DNA of 58,565 bases from an uncultured Faecalibacterium sp. (GTDB lineage: Bacteria; Bacillota; Clostridia; Oscillospirales; Ruminococcaceae), in assembly GCA_900540455.1 (NCBI GenBank), contig UQGD01000012.1, forward strand, positions 1-58,565, read 5' to 3'. The position numbers were made by a program, and so were the translations under genes. Shown piece after piece: positions 16,737-24,595 of the stretch. The first letter of the stretch is position 1; each line of letters begins with the position of its first letter. The notes under the pieces are model-generated. The model was not told the DNA's origin and made no database searches. It was given only the letters and a program-made list of their open reading frames with translations.

Positions 16737-18122
16737 GTGGCAGCAACACGGTTGATCCCTCTGCACAAAAACAAGGGCAAGTCGGTGGCAGCCTGCCTGA
16801 AAGACCGCACCGACTACGCCCAAAATCCGGACAAGACCGCCCAGGGCGAACTGGTCAGCAGCTATGCGTGCAGCCCTTTGACTGTGGATGAAGAATTCAT
16901 GCTGACAAAACGTCTGTATGAACGGTCTACTGGACGCATCCAAAAAAGCGATGTGATCGCCTATCAGGTACGGCAGTCCTTTAAGCCCGGCGAAGTCACC
17001 CCAGAAGAGGCCAATCGTATTGGATATGAGTTTGCAGAGCGTTTTTTGAAAGGCAAATACGCATTTATCGTTGCCACCCATACCGACCGGGCACACATCC
17101 ATAATCATATCCTTTATAACTCCACTGCCTTGGATGGAACCCGAAAGTTCAAAAACTTCTGGCTTTCCTCCTTTGCTGTGCAGCGTCTCAGCGATCGGAT
17201 CTGTTTGGAACATCAACTCTCGGTGATCGAGATCAAACCCTACCGGGACCGGCAGAAGCGCATCCCCTACCCGCCAAAAGAGAGCAACCGGGAGCGGCTG
17301 TGCGGGGTCATTGACACCATCCTGATGAACGAGAAGCCCGCAGATTTTGAAGCCTTTCTTTCGGCATTGGAGCAGCAGGGCTATGAGATCAAACGGGGCA
17401 AGTACACTTCTGTCAAAGGCCCCCGGCAGAAGCGGTTCATCCGTTTCAAAACGCTGGGCGAGGGGTACAGCGAGGAGAAGATCCAGGCTGTGCTGGCAGG
17501 CAAGGCAAAGCACCAGCCCTACCAGAAGCAGCCGCCGAAAGAGCAGCCTTTCCACCTATTAGTGGACATTCAGGAAAAAATGGCAGAAGGCAAAGGCGAG
17601 GGCTACAAAAAGTGGACAACGAAGTTCAACCTGAAAGAGATGTCCAAAACGCTGCTGTTTTTACAGGAGCAGAAAATCGGCAGTGCCGAGGAACTGCGAG
17701 AACGTGCAGCGGCAGCAACGGAACGCTATCATGCTATGGGCGATTCCATCAAGGCGGCAGAAGCAAGATTGACGGAAATCGCCGTGCTAAAAAACCATAT
17801 CATTAACTATGCCAAGACCCGTGAAGTGTACGCCGCCTATCGGAAAGCCGGGTACAGCAAAAAGTTTTTGGACGCCCATGGGGAGGAGATCACTCTGCAC
17901 AAGGCGGCGAAAGCTGCCTTTGACGAAGCCGGGCTGCAAAAATTGCCGAAGATCAAGGAGTTGGATGCGGAGTTTGCAGAGCTACTGACCAAGAAGAAAG
18001 CCGCTTACCCGGACTACCGCAAGGCACGGGAGGAGATGCAGCCGTTGCTGCGGGCGCAGAAGAATGTGGAGCTGTTCTTTGCGGAGGAAAAAAACAGGCC
18101 AAAAGCAGCTCCAAGCAGGTAA
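16737..18122 (+). CDS. MobA/VirD2-type conjugative relaxase
   Basis: A 461-residue relaxase that would nick oriT and stay covalently bound to the transferred strand. The metal-binding motif is seen as HTDRAHIHNH (His115, His120, His122, His124). The N-terminal motif region contains SYACSP, with a candidate nucleophilic Tyr near residue 42. The conserved block IQKSDVIAYQVRQSFKPGEV is typical of this MOBP-like group in clostridial ICEs. The C-terminal 200 residues are helical and charged. The GTG at 16737 is chosen because AAAGGAGG lies 8 bases before it and the protein then begins MAATRLIPLHKNKGKS; the open frame further upstream runs through the terminator. A terminator follows directly. Confidence 0.92.
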   Translation: MAATRLIPLHKNKGKSVAACLKDRTDYAQNPDKTAQGELVSSYACSPLTVDEEFMLTKRLYERSTGRIQKSDVIAYQVRQSFKPGEVTPEEANRIGYEFAERFLKGKYAFIVATHTDRAHIHNHILYNSTALDGTRKFKNFWLSSFAVQRLSDRICLEHQLSVIEIKPYRDRQKRIPYPPKESNRERLCGVIDTILMNEKPADFEAFLSALEQQGYEIKRGKYTSVKGPRQKRFIRFKTLGEGYSEEKIQAVLAGKAKHQPYQKQPPKEQPFHLLVDIQEKMAEGKGEGYKKWTTKFNLKEMSKTLLFLQEQKIGSAEELRERAAAATERYHAMGDSIKAAEARLTEIAVLKNHIINYAKTREVYAAYRKAGYSKKFLDAHGEEITLHKAAKAAFDEAGLQKLPKIKELDAEFAELLTKKKAAYPDYRKAREEMQPLLRAQKNVELFFAEEKNRPKAAPSR

Positions 18123-18125
18123 AAG

Positions 18126-18176
18126 AGAACCGCCGAGGATCCTCTCTTTTGGAGAGGGGCCTCGGCGGATTTTTTC
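18126..18176 (+). terminator. Rho-independent terminator after the relaxase
   Basis: CCGCCGAGG and CCTCGGCGG arms, with an inner CCTCTC/GAGAGG extension around a TTTTG loop, are followed by ATTTTTTCTTT. It begins a few bases after the relaxase stop and closes the transfer operon. Confidence 0.9.
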
Positions 18177-18300
18177 TTTGTCACATTGCGAAAAACGGGC
18201 AGCTGTTACCCGCACAGAAAGGTATATCAGCACCACCACATGGAACCCGGTGGAGAATTGTCCGACCGCATCCCGCCGCGCAGCTACCAGGGTGCGCCGC

Positions 18301-18397
18301 CCGCTGCTTACAGCAGCGGTACATCAGGGTTTGGGAGAAGTCCCAACAAGCATTTTGCAGTGCAAAACAGTCTTTGTATATACAAAGACATTGCTTG
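18301..18397. repeat. Cluster of perfect inverted repeats in the relaxase/LysR spacer
   Basis: Four consecutive perfect inverted repeats: CCGCTGC-TTACA-GCAGCGG (18301-18319), TTGGGA-GAAG-TCCCAA (18331-18346), TTTTGCA-G-TGCAAAA (18353-18367) and the 20-base palindrome GTCTTTGTAT/ATACAAAGAC (18370-18389). CAAGCA (18347-18352) and TGCTTG (18392-18397) enclose the last two, so they could fold into a three-way junction. The rest of the 430-base spacer (18177-18607) holds no gene I can support; GGAATCCCAA occurs twice (near 18479 and 18524). Confidence 0.6.
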
Positions 18398-18607
18398 CCA
18401 CAACAATGCGACCTTTCAGGCCGTATTCAACTGCTTTCAGTTCTAGTCAAACATGAGTGCTATCAGGAAGAAAATCGTGGAATCCCAACGAGCCAAGGGA
18501 TAATTTTCTCTTGATGAAACTCTCGGAATCCCAATGATCTTATAAATAGAATACCCAATAAAGCAGAAAGCCGTTCACCGCATTTTATGAAATGCTGTCA
18601 CTCTTTT

Positions 18608-19489
18608 TTAAAACTTCAACCGCTCCTGCAAAAAGCGGCACAATAGCTCCGCACAGGCGTTGTGTTGTTTTTGGGGGCGGAGAAATCCGGCACAGATAGG
18701 CGGCAGACCGTCTAATACCACATCCCTGACATTGGACATCTGATTGTGGGAGGCTTCCTCAAAACGGTTCAGAGATACACAATTCTGCTCCTGCGTGCGG
18801 TAGAGTACCTGATAAAATTGCTCGACCAGCTCCAACTGTGGGTGTGCACTGCTCTCCCGCAGTGCCTTCCACAGCGGTGCGAGGGCATCCGGGGCAAAGC
18901 CGGGAACCAGCAGGGTCTGCCCGTCCAGCTCTGCCGGTGTAATATGCATCCGATCCCAGAAAGGGCTGCTGCGGCAGACCATGACGGCGGCGGTATGCTG
19001 GGAAAGGGCGGTGCGTGCAAGCCCGGTAGCACAGCCGCCTAGGTCCATCACCAGCCCGGCATCCAGTGCGCCCCGTTGCAGCTGCACCGGCACTTCATCG
19101 TTGGACAGGGAAGCAAGCTCCAAGGGGATGCCGGGGTACTGCTGCCGGAATGCTTCCAGCACCTCCCCCAGATTGGGCAGATAGTCCGGAACCAATGCAA
19201 CACTGATTCCCAGCCGCAGCGGTGCAGACTGGATGTCCTGATAAGCCTGCTGGCACAGGGCATCGAACTGCTGCACCACCGGCGCAGCCTGTACCCGGAA
19301 CCGCTCACCCTTTTCGGTAAGGGCCAGATGATTGCGGTTGTTGACAAACAGCTTACCGCAGAGTTCATCTTCCAGCGCTGCAATACTCTGCCGTAAAGCC
19401 TGCCGGGACAGATACATCCGCCCGGCGGTGTGGGTGTAATTCAAATCTTCGCACAGCGCCAGAAAATAGCGCAGCTGCTGGATGGTCAT
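18608..19489 (-). CDS. LysR-type transcriptional regulator
   Basis: A 293-residue LysR protein. Residues 1-60 are the winged helix-turn-helix (TIQQLRYFLALCEDLNYTHT, then LSRQALRQSIAALEDELCGK LFV split over the recognition region). Residues 90-290 are the periplasmic-binding-like effector domain with LRLGISVALVPDYLPNLGEV. It is divergent from the FMN/FAD reductase gene, separated by 150 bases, so it very likely controls that gene and itself; the ligand is unknown. A strong minus-strand promoter lies in the spacer (19540-19568). RBS AAAGGAG precedes the ATG. Length is normal and no damage is seen. Confidence 0.93.
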   Translation of the reverse strand: MTIQQLRYFLALCEDLNYTHTAGRMYLSRQALRQSIAALEDELCGKLFVNNRNHLALTEKGERFRVQAAPVVQQFDALCQQAYQDIQSAPLRLGISVALVPDYLPNLGEVLEAFRQQYPGIPLELASLSNDEVPVQLQRGALDAGLVMDLGGCATGLARTALSQHTAAVMVCRSSPFWDRMHITPAELDGQTLLVPGFAPDALAPLWKALRESSAHPQLELVEQFYQVLYRTQEQNCVSLNRFEEASHNQMSNVRDVVLDGLPPICAGFLRPQKQHNACAELLCRFLQERLKF

Positions 19490-19539
19490 GATGTGCTCCT
19501 TTTTGCAAAACGCAAGTTTTACTTGATACTTATAAGGAT

Positions 19540-19568
19540 ATTATAACTTCTTTTTCTTTGGCTGTAAA
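19540..19568 (-). promoter_or_regulatory. Promoter of the LysR gene
   Basis: On the minus strand TTTACA (19563-19568) and TATAAT (19540-19545) are separated by 17 bases. The -10 box overlaps a TTATA...TATAA arrangement and lies near the palindrome CTTATAAG, so autoregulation by LysR bound in the shared 150-base spacer is plausible. No clear plus-strand promoter for the reductase could be singled out. Confidence 0.7.
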
Positions 19569-19639
19569 TGTGATACTTTTAACAAGAAAGATTACTAACG
19601 CTTGCTACAAAAATTCAAGCCAAAAAGGAAGGAATCATT

Positions 19640-21625
19640 ATGGAAAAAATCTCTCGCAAAAGTTTTTTGAAGATCGCTGCCGCTGCTGCTATGGGCAGTG
19701 TGACCGCTGCTGGTCTGACTGCCTGCAATGCAGCCAGTAGCGCCTCCGGCACTTCCAGCGCATCTGGTATCTACACCCCCGGCACCTACACCGCTACTGC
19801 CAAGGGCATGAGCGAGATCACCGCCACTGTCACCTTTGATGCCAACACCATCACCAAGGTGGAGCTGGACCTCTCCGGCGAGACCGAGAGCATCGGCGTT
19901 GCAGCCAAGGACAAGCTCATTGAGCAAATCATGAACGCCCAGACCAGCCAGATCGACGGCGTGACCGGTGCAACCGTCACCAGCAAGGCCGTGCAGAACG
20001 CTGTGGCAGACTGCATCCAGCAGGCCAGCGGCGGTGCCATCAACCCTGCACAGCAGTCCACCGAGGAGACCTCCTCTACCGCCGACTGGCTGGGTGAGGC
20101 ACCGGAGATCGCCGAGAGCGATATCAAGCAGACCGTGGACTGCGAGGTTCTGGTGGTGGGTGCCGGTTCTTCCGGTACCTTTGCTGCCGCCGCTGCCGCC
20201 GAGGCTGGTGCCAAGACCATCCTCATCGAGAAGTTTGGTCACGATATGGCCAGCGGCATCCGGGATACGCTGGCAGCCTGCGGCTCCAAGCAGCAGAAGG
20301 AGGACGGCGACGACGTCAGCAAGAAGGACGCCGTGCGCTACCTGTGCAACTGGAGTCAGGGCTACACCCGCCGCAGTCTGGCACAGGTCTGGGCCGACAA
20401 GAGCGGCGAGACGATGGACTGGTTCACGGATGTTCTGGCCGAAAGCGGCATCGACTTCCGCCACGAGATCGACGAAAAGCACGAGGGTGACAATTACGAG
20501 GTACTGGATGTCGGCCACAGCACCCAGTATGGTGAAGAATACAGCGAGCAGCTGACCATGGATGCCGTGCTGAAGCACGCCGAGGCAGACGGCCTTGAAG
20601 TGCAGTACGAGATCACCATGGTCAAGCTGGAAAAGGATGGCGACCGTGTCACCGGCCTCATCGCCAAGAACGTCAGCGATGAGTATGTGCGCTACAACGC
20701 TTCCAAGGGCGTCATTCTGGCCTGCGGCGGCTACAGCGGAAACGAGACCATGATGAACGCCCTGCAGCCCCAGAGCGTCGAGCAGACCTGTGTAAACTAC
20801 TCCAAACCCGGCGCAAAGGGCGACGGCATCAAAGCCTGCCTGTGGGCAGGTGCCATCATGGACACCACCCACACCTCCATGATCTTTGACCGTGGCGCCA
20901 TCAAGCCCGATCAGGTGGGCGAGTACGGCAAGGCCAGCGATGGTGCCCTCTTCTGGATGGGCAGCCAGCCGTTCCTGAAGGTGAACCTGAGCGGTGAGCG
21001 TTTCATGAACGAGTATATGCCCTACGATCTGGTACTGCACGCTGCTGCAAACCAGCCCTACCACACCTACTGCACCATCTGGGACAGCAAGTATGTCGAG
21101 GACTGTAAGAAGTTTGCCACCCACGGCTGCAGCCGTCTGTACCCCCATGTCAACGGCACCAACCCGGTGTTCCCCATGGACTATGTGCAGGCAATGAACG
21201 CCGACCTGCAGGATCAGGGCTACATCGTGGAGGCCAACACCATCGAGGAGCTGGCCGACAAACTGGGTCTGCCGAAGGAGACCTTTACCGCTACGGTGAA
21301 CCATTACAATGAGCTGGCCGCCAAGGGCGAGGATGAGGATTACGGTAAGGAGAGCTACCGCCTCTCCACCCTGAGCGAGGCACCCTTCTACGGCGTCCGT
21401 CAGGCGGGCGGCTACCTGATCTGCACCATGGACGGCATCCAGATCGACGACAATATGCACGCCATTGACCAGGATTTCAAGGCGATCCCCGGCCTGTACG
21501 TCATCGGCGACATGAGCGGCAACTACTTTTCCGGCAGCTATCCTAGCCTGATGGCTGGCGCAGCCGCAGGCCGCAGCGCTACTTTCGGCCGGTTGGCTGG
21601 CCAGAATGCCGCAGCAGGTATCTGA
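19640..21625 (+). CDS. Exported FMN-binding, FAD-dependent reductase (fumarate/urocanate reductase-like)
   Basis: A 661-residue extracytosolic flavoprotein. The N-terminus SRKSFLKIAAAAAMGSV looks like a Tat-type signal with an RK pair and ends in LTAC, a lipobox with Cys near residue 29. An FMN-binding domain (about 45-125) carries the flavinylation motif DGVTGAT (106-112), so FMN would be bound covalently to Thr112 by an ApbE-type enzyme not encoded here. A FAD domain starts with VVGAGSSG near 172. The C-terminal part follows the fumarate reductase flavoprotein family (YVIGDMSGNYFSGSYPSLMA). Relatives reduce fumarate, urocanate or other acceptors with electrons from a membrane donor; the substrate cannot be told from sequence. 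Divergent from the LysR gene; a terminator follows. Confidence 0.9.
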   Translation: MEKISRKSFLKIAAAAAMGSVTAAGLTACNAASSASGTSSASGIYTPGTYTATAKGMSEITATVTFDANTITKVELDLSGETESIGVAAKDKLIEQIMNAQTSQIDGVTGATVTSKAVQNAVADCIQQASGGAINPAQQSTEETSSTADWLGEAPEIAESDIKQTVDCEVLVVGAGSSGTFAAAAAAEAGAKTILIEKFGHDMASGIRDTLAACGSKQQKEDGDDVSKKDAVRYLCNWSQGYTRRSLAQVWADKSGETMDWFTDVLAESGIDFRHEIDEKHEGDNYEVLDVGHSTQYGEEYSEQLTMDAVLKHAEADGLEVQYEITMVKLEKDGDRVTGLIAKNVSDEYVRYNASKGVILACGGYSGNETMMNALQPQSVEQTCVNYSKPGAKGDGIKACLWAGAIMDTTHTSMIFDRGAIKPDQVGEYGKASDGALFWMGSQPFLKVNLSGERFMNEYMPYDLVLHAAANQPYHTYCTIWDSKYVEDCKKFATHGCSRLYPHVNGTNPVFPMDYVQAMNADLQDQGYIVEANTIEELADKLGLPKETFTATVNHYNELAAKGEDEDYGKESYRLSTLSEAPFYGVRQAGGYLICTMDGIQIDDNMHAIDQDFKAIPGLYVIGDMSGNYFSGSYPSLMAGAAAGRSATFGRLAGQNAAAGI

Positions 21626-21671
21626 GATCAAACTCTTATCCCAGCAATACTTTTCCCTCCTTACTCTGCCT

Positions 21672-21713
21672 AAAAAGCCGCTCCGGTCAGCTCAAACCGG
21701 AGCGGCTTTTTTG
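21672..21713 (+). terminator. Rho-independent terminator after the reductase
   Basis: AAAAAGCCGCTCCGG and CCGGAGCGGCTTTTTT form a 15-bp stem with loop TCAGCTCAAA and a T6 tail, about 45 bases after the reductase stop. The following 280 bases to 21992 contain no gene I can support. Confidence 0.95.
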
Positions 21714-21992
21714 AAGGGTAGGAAAAATCCCACTGAACTAAAAGAAGGGAAAATAGTTGCGTGTATTGCTGCTCTCTGGCTCAATCCAGGACTTTGTATC
21801 ACATACCGTAGCACGCTGCCATAGGCTTTCCCCAGCAGGATCATATCATGACCTATTCCAGATTTCCCTATTTGTTATTATTATTTTTTTATTGGTGCTA
21901 TCGACATCTGTCAGCGATTTTGCTGGTACAATATTTTATCAATGAAATAAAATCAGATTATCAGCACACATAATCACTGCTCTATGCCACTT

Positions 21993-22460
21993 CTAGCTTA
22001 TCGTTTTAGCCAAATATACTCCCACAACAGAGCCTATCGTATTGAACAATATATCGTTCACGTCTGTCATTCTTCTTCCTGTAACATACTGCAAAAGCTC
22101 GCAACATGCAGAAAGAAGGAATGCACTACCAATGCTTATTTTTCGGCTTTGTTTCCATCTTTGGACGGCCCATCCAAAAGGAATATACAAAACCACATTC
22201 AAAAGATTTCCAGCCCATACATCTGCATCCGGCCATAGTTTCAAATAAAGTCGAATATTCTCGTTATATCCTGGCTCACGGCGCAGCAGTGTAATATATA
22301 AAATCAGAAAAACACCATAGAAAACCAGCAGATATGGCTTATCCTTACGGCCAAACCACACAATAACCGCAAAAGAAACCAAAAGTACGGATTCACATAT
22401 GGTTAGATTCACGCTGATACTGGTTAAAATAGAATTTAGCACGCTGATTAAACTCCACAC
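21993..22460 (-). CDS. VanZ-like membrane protein
   Basis: A 155-residue protein with four hydrophobic helices. The VanZ signature region is GNLLNVVLYIPFGWAVQRW, followed by LLSACCELLQYVTGRRMTDVNDILFN in two parts and a terminal glycine-rich helix (NTIGSVVGVYLA). VanZ-family proteins are associated with teicoplanin resistance and with surface polymer loci, but the biochemical role is unsettled. It is the last gene of the minus-strand locus, AT-rich, and its 5' end abuts a glmM remnant, so it may have lost its original promoter. No glycopeptide resistance operon is present. Confidence 0.8.
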   Translation of the reverse strand: MWSLISVLNSILTSISVNLTICESVLLVSFAVIVWFGRKDKPYLLVFYGVFLILYITLLRREPGYNENIRLYLKLWPDADVWAGNLLNVVLYIPFGWAVQRWKQSRKISIGSAFLLSACCELLQYVTGRRMTDVNDILFNTIGSVVGVYLAKTIS

Positions 22461-22700
22461 CCCTTGCTCTTGGTAGTCTCCACCACCTGGCTGACGTACT
22501 TCTGACAGGCACTGTAGCCAAGGTTTCTACCATGACCCACACCAGAATGTGGCCGGTGCTGCCCAGCGCTTCTGCCACCGACTGGATGGCCTTCTGTACA
22601 TCCGGGTCGTTCTGGACGAAAGACTTATCGGTGGCACGGATATTTTCCAGCACCTGCGGATAGATCGTCAGCAGCTGCTCTTTCGCCTTCATTGCCTCTA
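22450..22700 (-). pseudogene. glmM: Phosphoglucosamine mutase (glmM) C-terminal remnant
   Basis: One frame gives KEQLLTIYPQVLENIRATDK, then DPDVQKAIQSVAEALGSTGH and ILVW, the C-terminal domain of GlmM. The ESGTEP phosphate-binding segment expected next is missing. A second frame then gives CQKYVSQVVETTKSKG, the usual GlmM end. So only about 85 codons remain, with an internal deletion and a frameshift. GlmM makes glucosamine-1-phosphate, and the full-length chromosomal gene must be elsewhere. The remnant lies between ugd and the VanZ gene and marks a past recombination junction at this end of the polysaccharide locus. Confidence 0.8.
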
Positions 22701-22826
22701 TTACTTTTATAACAGAAATATCTATGCTTTTAGCCAGATTTTCATCTGTTGCCTGCTGCTCACCACGGAGAGGTAGCACACTTGAGCAGCACAGCCATGT
22801 GACTGAACACATGACTGCTGTAAATA

Positions 22827-24059
22827 TTAGTCTCTACGGAACAAATCTCTTGTGTAGACCTTTTCCTGCACATCATCTAGGCAGCTATCATAGCGGTTTG
22901 CGATGACGGCTTGGCTACGCTTCTTGAACTCCTCAAGGTCATTCACAACTTCGCTTCCGAAGAAGGTAGAGCCATTTTCTAATGTCGGCTCATAGATAAT
23001 GACCGTCGCACCCTTTGCCTTGATACGCTTCATGACACCCTGAATGGAGGACTGGCGGAAGTTGTCGGAGTTGGACTTCATCGTCAAACGGTATACGCCA
23101 ACAACAACATTGTGTTCCTTGCTAGGATCATAAGCCTCGTTTGCTTCATATGCGCCAGCGATCTCCAGCACACGGTCAGCAATGTAGTCTTTACGGGTAC
23201 GGTTGGATTCCACAATGGCCTCGATCAAATTCTCCGGAACATCAGCATAGTTGGCAAGAAGCTGCTTGGTGTCCTTGGGCAAGCAATAGCCACCATATCC
23301 AAAGCTGGGATTGTTATACTGATCACCAATGCGCGGGTCAAGGCACACGCCTTTAATGATCTGCTGGGTGTTTAGGCCCTTCATCTCGGCATAGGTATCC
23401 AGCTCGTTGAAATAGGAAACGCGCAGAGCTAAATAAGTGTTTGCAAACAGTTTAACGGCCTCAGCCTCGGTGAAACCCATAATCAGTGTGTCGATGTTTT
23501 CCTTGATGGCGCCTTCCTGCAGCAGCCCCGCAAAGGTATTGGCTGCCTTCACTAGACGTGCGTTATCCACATCAGTACCCACAATGATACGGCTCGGGTA
23601 CAGGTTGTCGTACAAAGCCTTCGATTCCCGCAGGAACTCCGGGCTGAAGATGATGTTGTCACAGTGGTACTTTTCACGCACAGATGCCGTGAATCCGACC
23701 GGAATCGTGGACTTGATGACCATGATGGCATCAGGATTATACTGGATCACCAGCTTGATGACAGCTTCTACTGCAGAAGTATCAAAGAAGTTTTTCTTAC
23801 TGTCATAGTTGGTAGGTGCTGCAATGACAACAAAATCCGCATCTTTGTAGGCAGTTTCAGCATCAAGTGTGGCGGTCAGATTTAAGTTCTTTTCTGCCAG
23901 ATACTTTTCAATGTACTCGTCCTGAATCGGAGACTTCTTGTGATTGATAAGGTCAACTTTTCCCGGGATAATATCCACTGCCATGACCTCATGATGCTGC
24001 GATAGCAGCGTAGCAATGGACAAACCGACATAGCCGGTACCAGCAACTGCAATTTTCAT
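22827..24059 (-). CDS. ugd: UDP-glucose 6-dehydrogenase
   Basis: A 410-residue nucleotide-sugar dehydrogenase that oxidises UDP-glucose to UDP-glucuronate with two NAD. The N-terminal Rossmann motif is GTGYVGLSIA (7-16). The catalytic cysteine is Cys259 in GYGGYCLPKDTKQL. The substrate-binding block SPEFLRESKALYDNLYPSRI is present, and the C-terminal UDP-binding domain is complete. Length is standard for the short bacterial Ugd class. In the locus it should feed UDP-glucuronate to the neighbouring 4-epimerase and to glycosyltransferases. It is separated by 24 bases from the acyltransferase upstream in transcription. Confidence 0.95.
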   Translation of the reverse strand: MKIAVAGTGYVGLSIATLLSQHHEVMAVDIIPGKVDLINHKKSPIQDEYIEKYLAEKNLNLTATLDAETAYKDADFVVIAAPTNYDSKKNFFDTSAVEAVIKLVIQYNPDAIMVIKSTIPVGFTASVREKYHCDNIIFSPEFLRESKALYDNLYPSRIIVGTDVDNARLVKAANTFAGLLQEGAIKENIDTLIMGFTEAEAVKLFANTYLALRVSYFNELDTYAEMKGLNTQQIIKGVCLDPRIGDQYNNPSFGYGGYCLPKDTKQLLANYADVPENLIEAIVESNRTRKDYIADRVLEIAGAYEANEAYDPSKEHNVVVGVYRLTMKSNSDNFRQSSIQGVMKRIKAKGATVIIYEPTLENGSTFFGSEVVNDLEEFKKRSQAVIANRYDSCLDDVQEKVYTRDLFRRD

Positions 24060-24083
24060 AATGCTCTATCCTCCCGATTTAAA

Positions 24084-24595
24084 TCAGATAGTCCTATTGA
24101 TATACCCTTCCGTTGCATTATCTCTATGCTTAATAATGCAGGGATTTCCAAAAACGATTGAATGATCTGGAACATCGCAATTCACGTAAGCGTTCGGTGC
24201 AATTAAAACATCGTTTCCGATTTTGATTGCACCAACAATCGTAGCATTTACGCCAATCCAAACCTTATCTCCAATTACAGGTGTACCCATGCGCTTTCCA
24301 CGGTTTTCCTGACCAATTGTAACGCCTTTATGTATATTTATATTCCTACCCAGAATGGCTTTCGGGTTGATTGTTATGCAATACGCATGTCCAAAATATA
24401 AGCCCGCACCTATCTGAGTTTCAGCATCAAGTTCAATATATCGTTTGGATCGATACCAATTAAATATTTTCCTGCATAGCTTTTTTATTAAGGGATTTCG
24501 AACACCCTGCGATCTTCGATACCAAACCTGAAATTTCGGTACCCCCCCCCGAGATATCTTTCTTTATCCAATAGCAAAATCGTATTCTTCATCAT
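24084..24595 (-). pseudogene. Serine-acetyltransferase-like hexapeptide acyltransferase, off by poly-G frameshift
   Basis: The ATG at 24595 directly follows the epimerase stop, behind GGGAG. It starts MMKNTILLLDKERYLGG, enters a G9 tract and then stops after about 35 codons. The second frame after the tract is open for 150 codons (VPKFQVWYRRSQ, then IGAGLYFGHAYCITINPKAI and IGNDVLIAPNAYVN) and is a full left-handed-helix acyltransferase closely related to the gene at 38316-38837. A tract of 7 or 10 G would restore one frame of about 170 residues. So this is probably a phase-variable gene in the OFF state rather than a dead gene; a homopolymer sequencing error cannot be excluded. Expected role: O- or N-acetylation of a capsule sugar. 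Confidence 0.75.
24542..24550 (-). repeat. Poly-G tract (9 G on the coding strand) in acyltransferase
   Basis: Nine consecutive C on the plus strand, about 45 bases into the coding region. The distance from the ATG to the codon after the tract is out of frame by one base for G9 and in frame for G7 or G10. Tracts of this kind change length by slipped-strand mispairing. The flanking sequence is G(n)TACCG, as in the tract at 29848-29855. Confidence 0.85.

Noticed and set aside
18149..18514. Short open frames through the palindrome-rich spacer
   Set aside because: They run through several perfect hairpins and a terminator, lack ribosome binding sites and show no conserved motif.
19595..21631. 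Minus-strand open frame of 678 codons opposite the flavoprotein
   Set aside because: Shadow of the well-supported plus-strand reductase; low-complexity Gly/Leu/Val composition, no ribosome binding site or motif.
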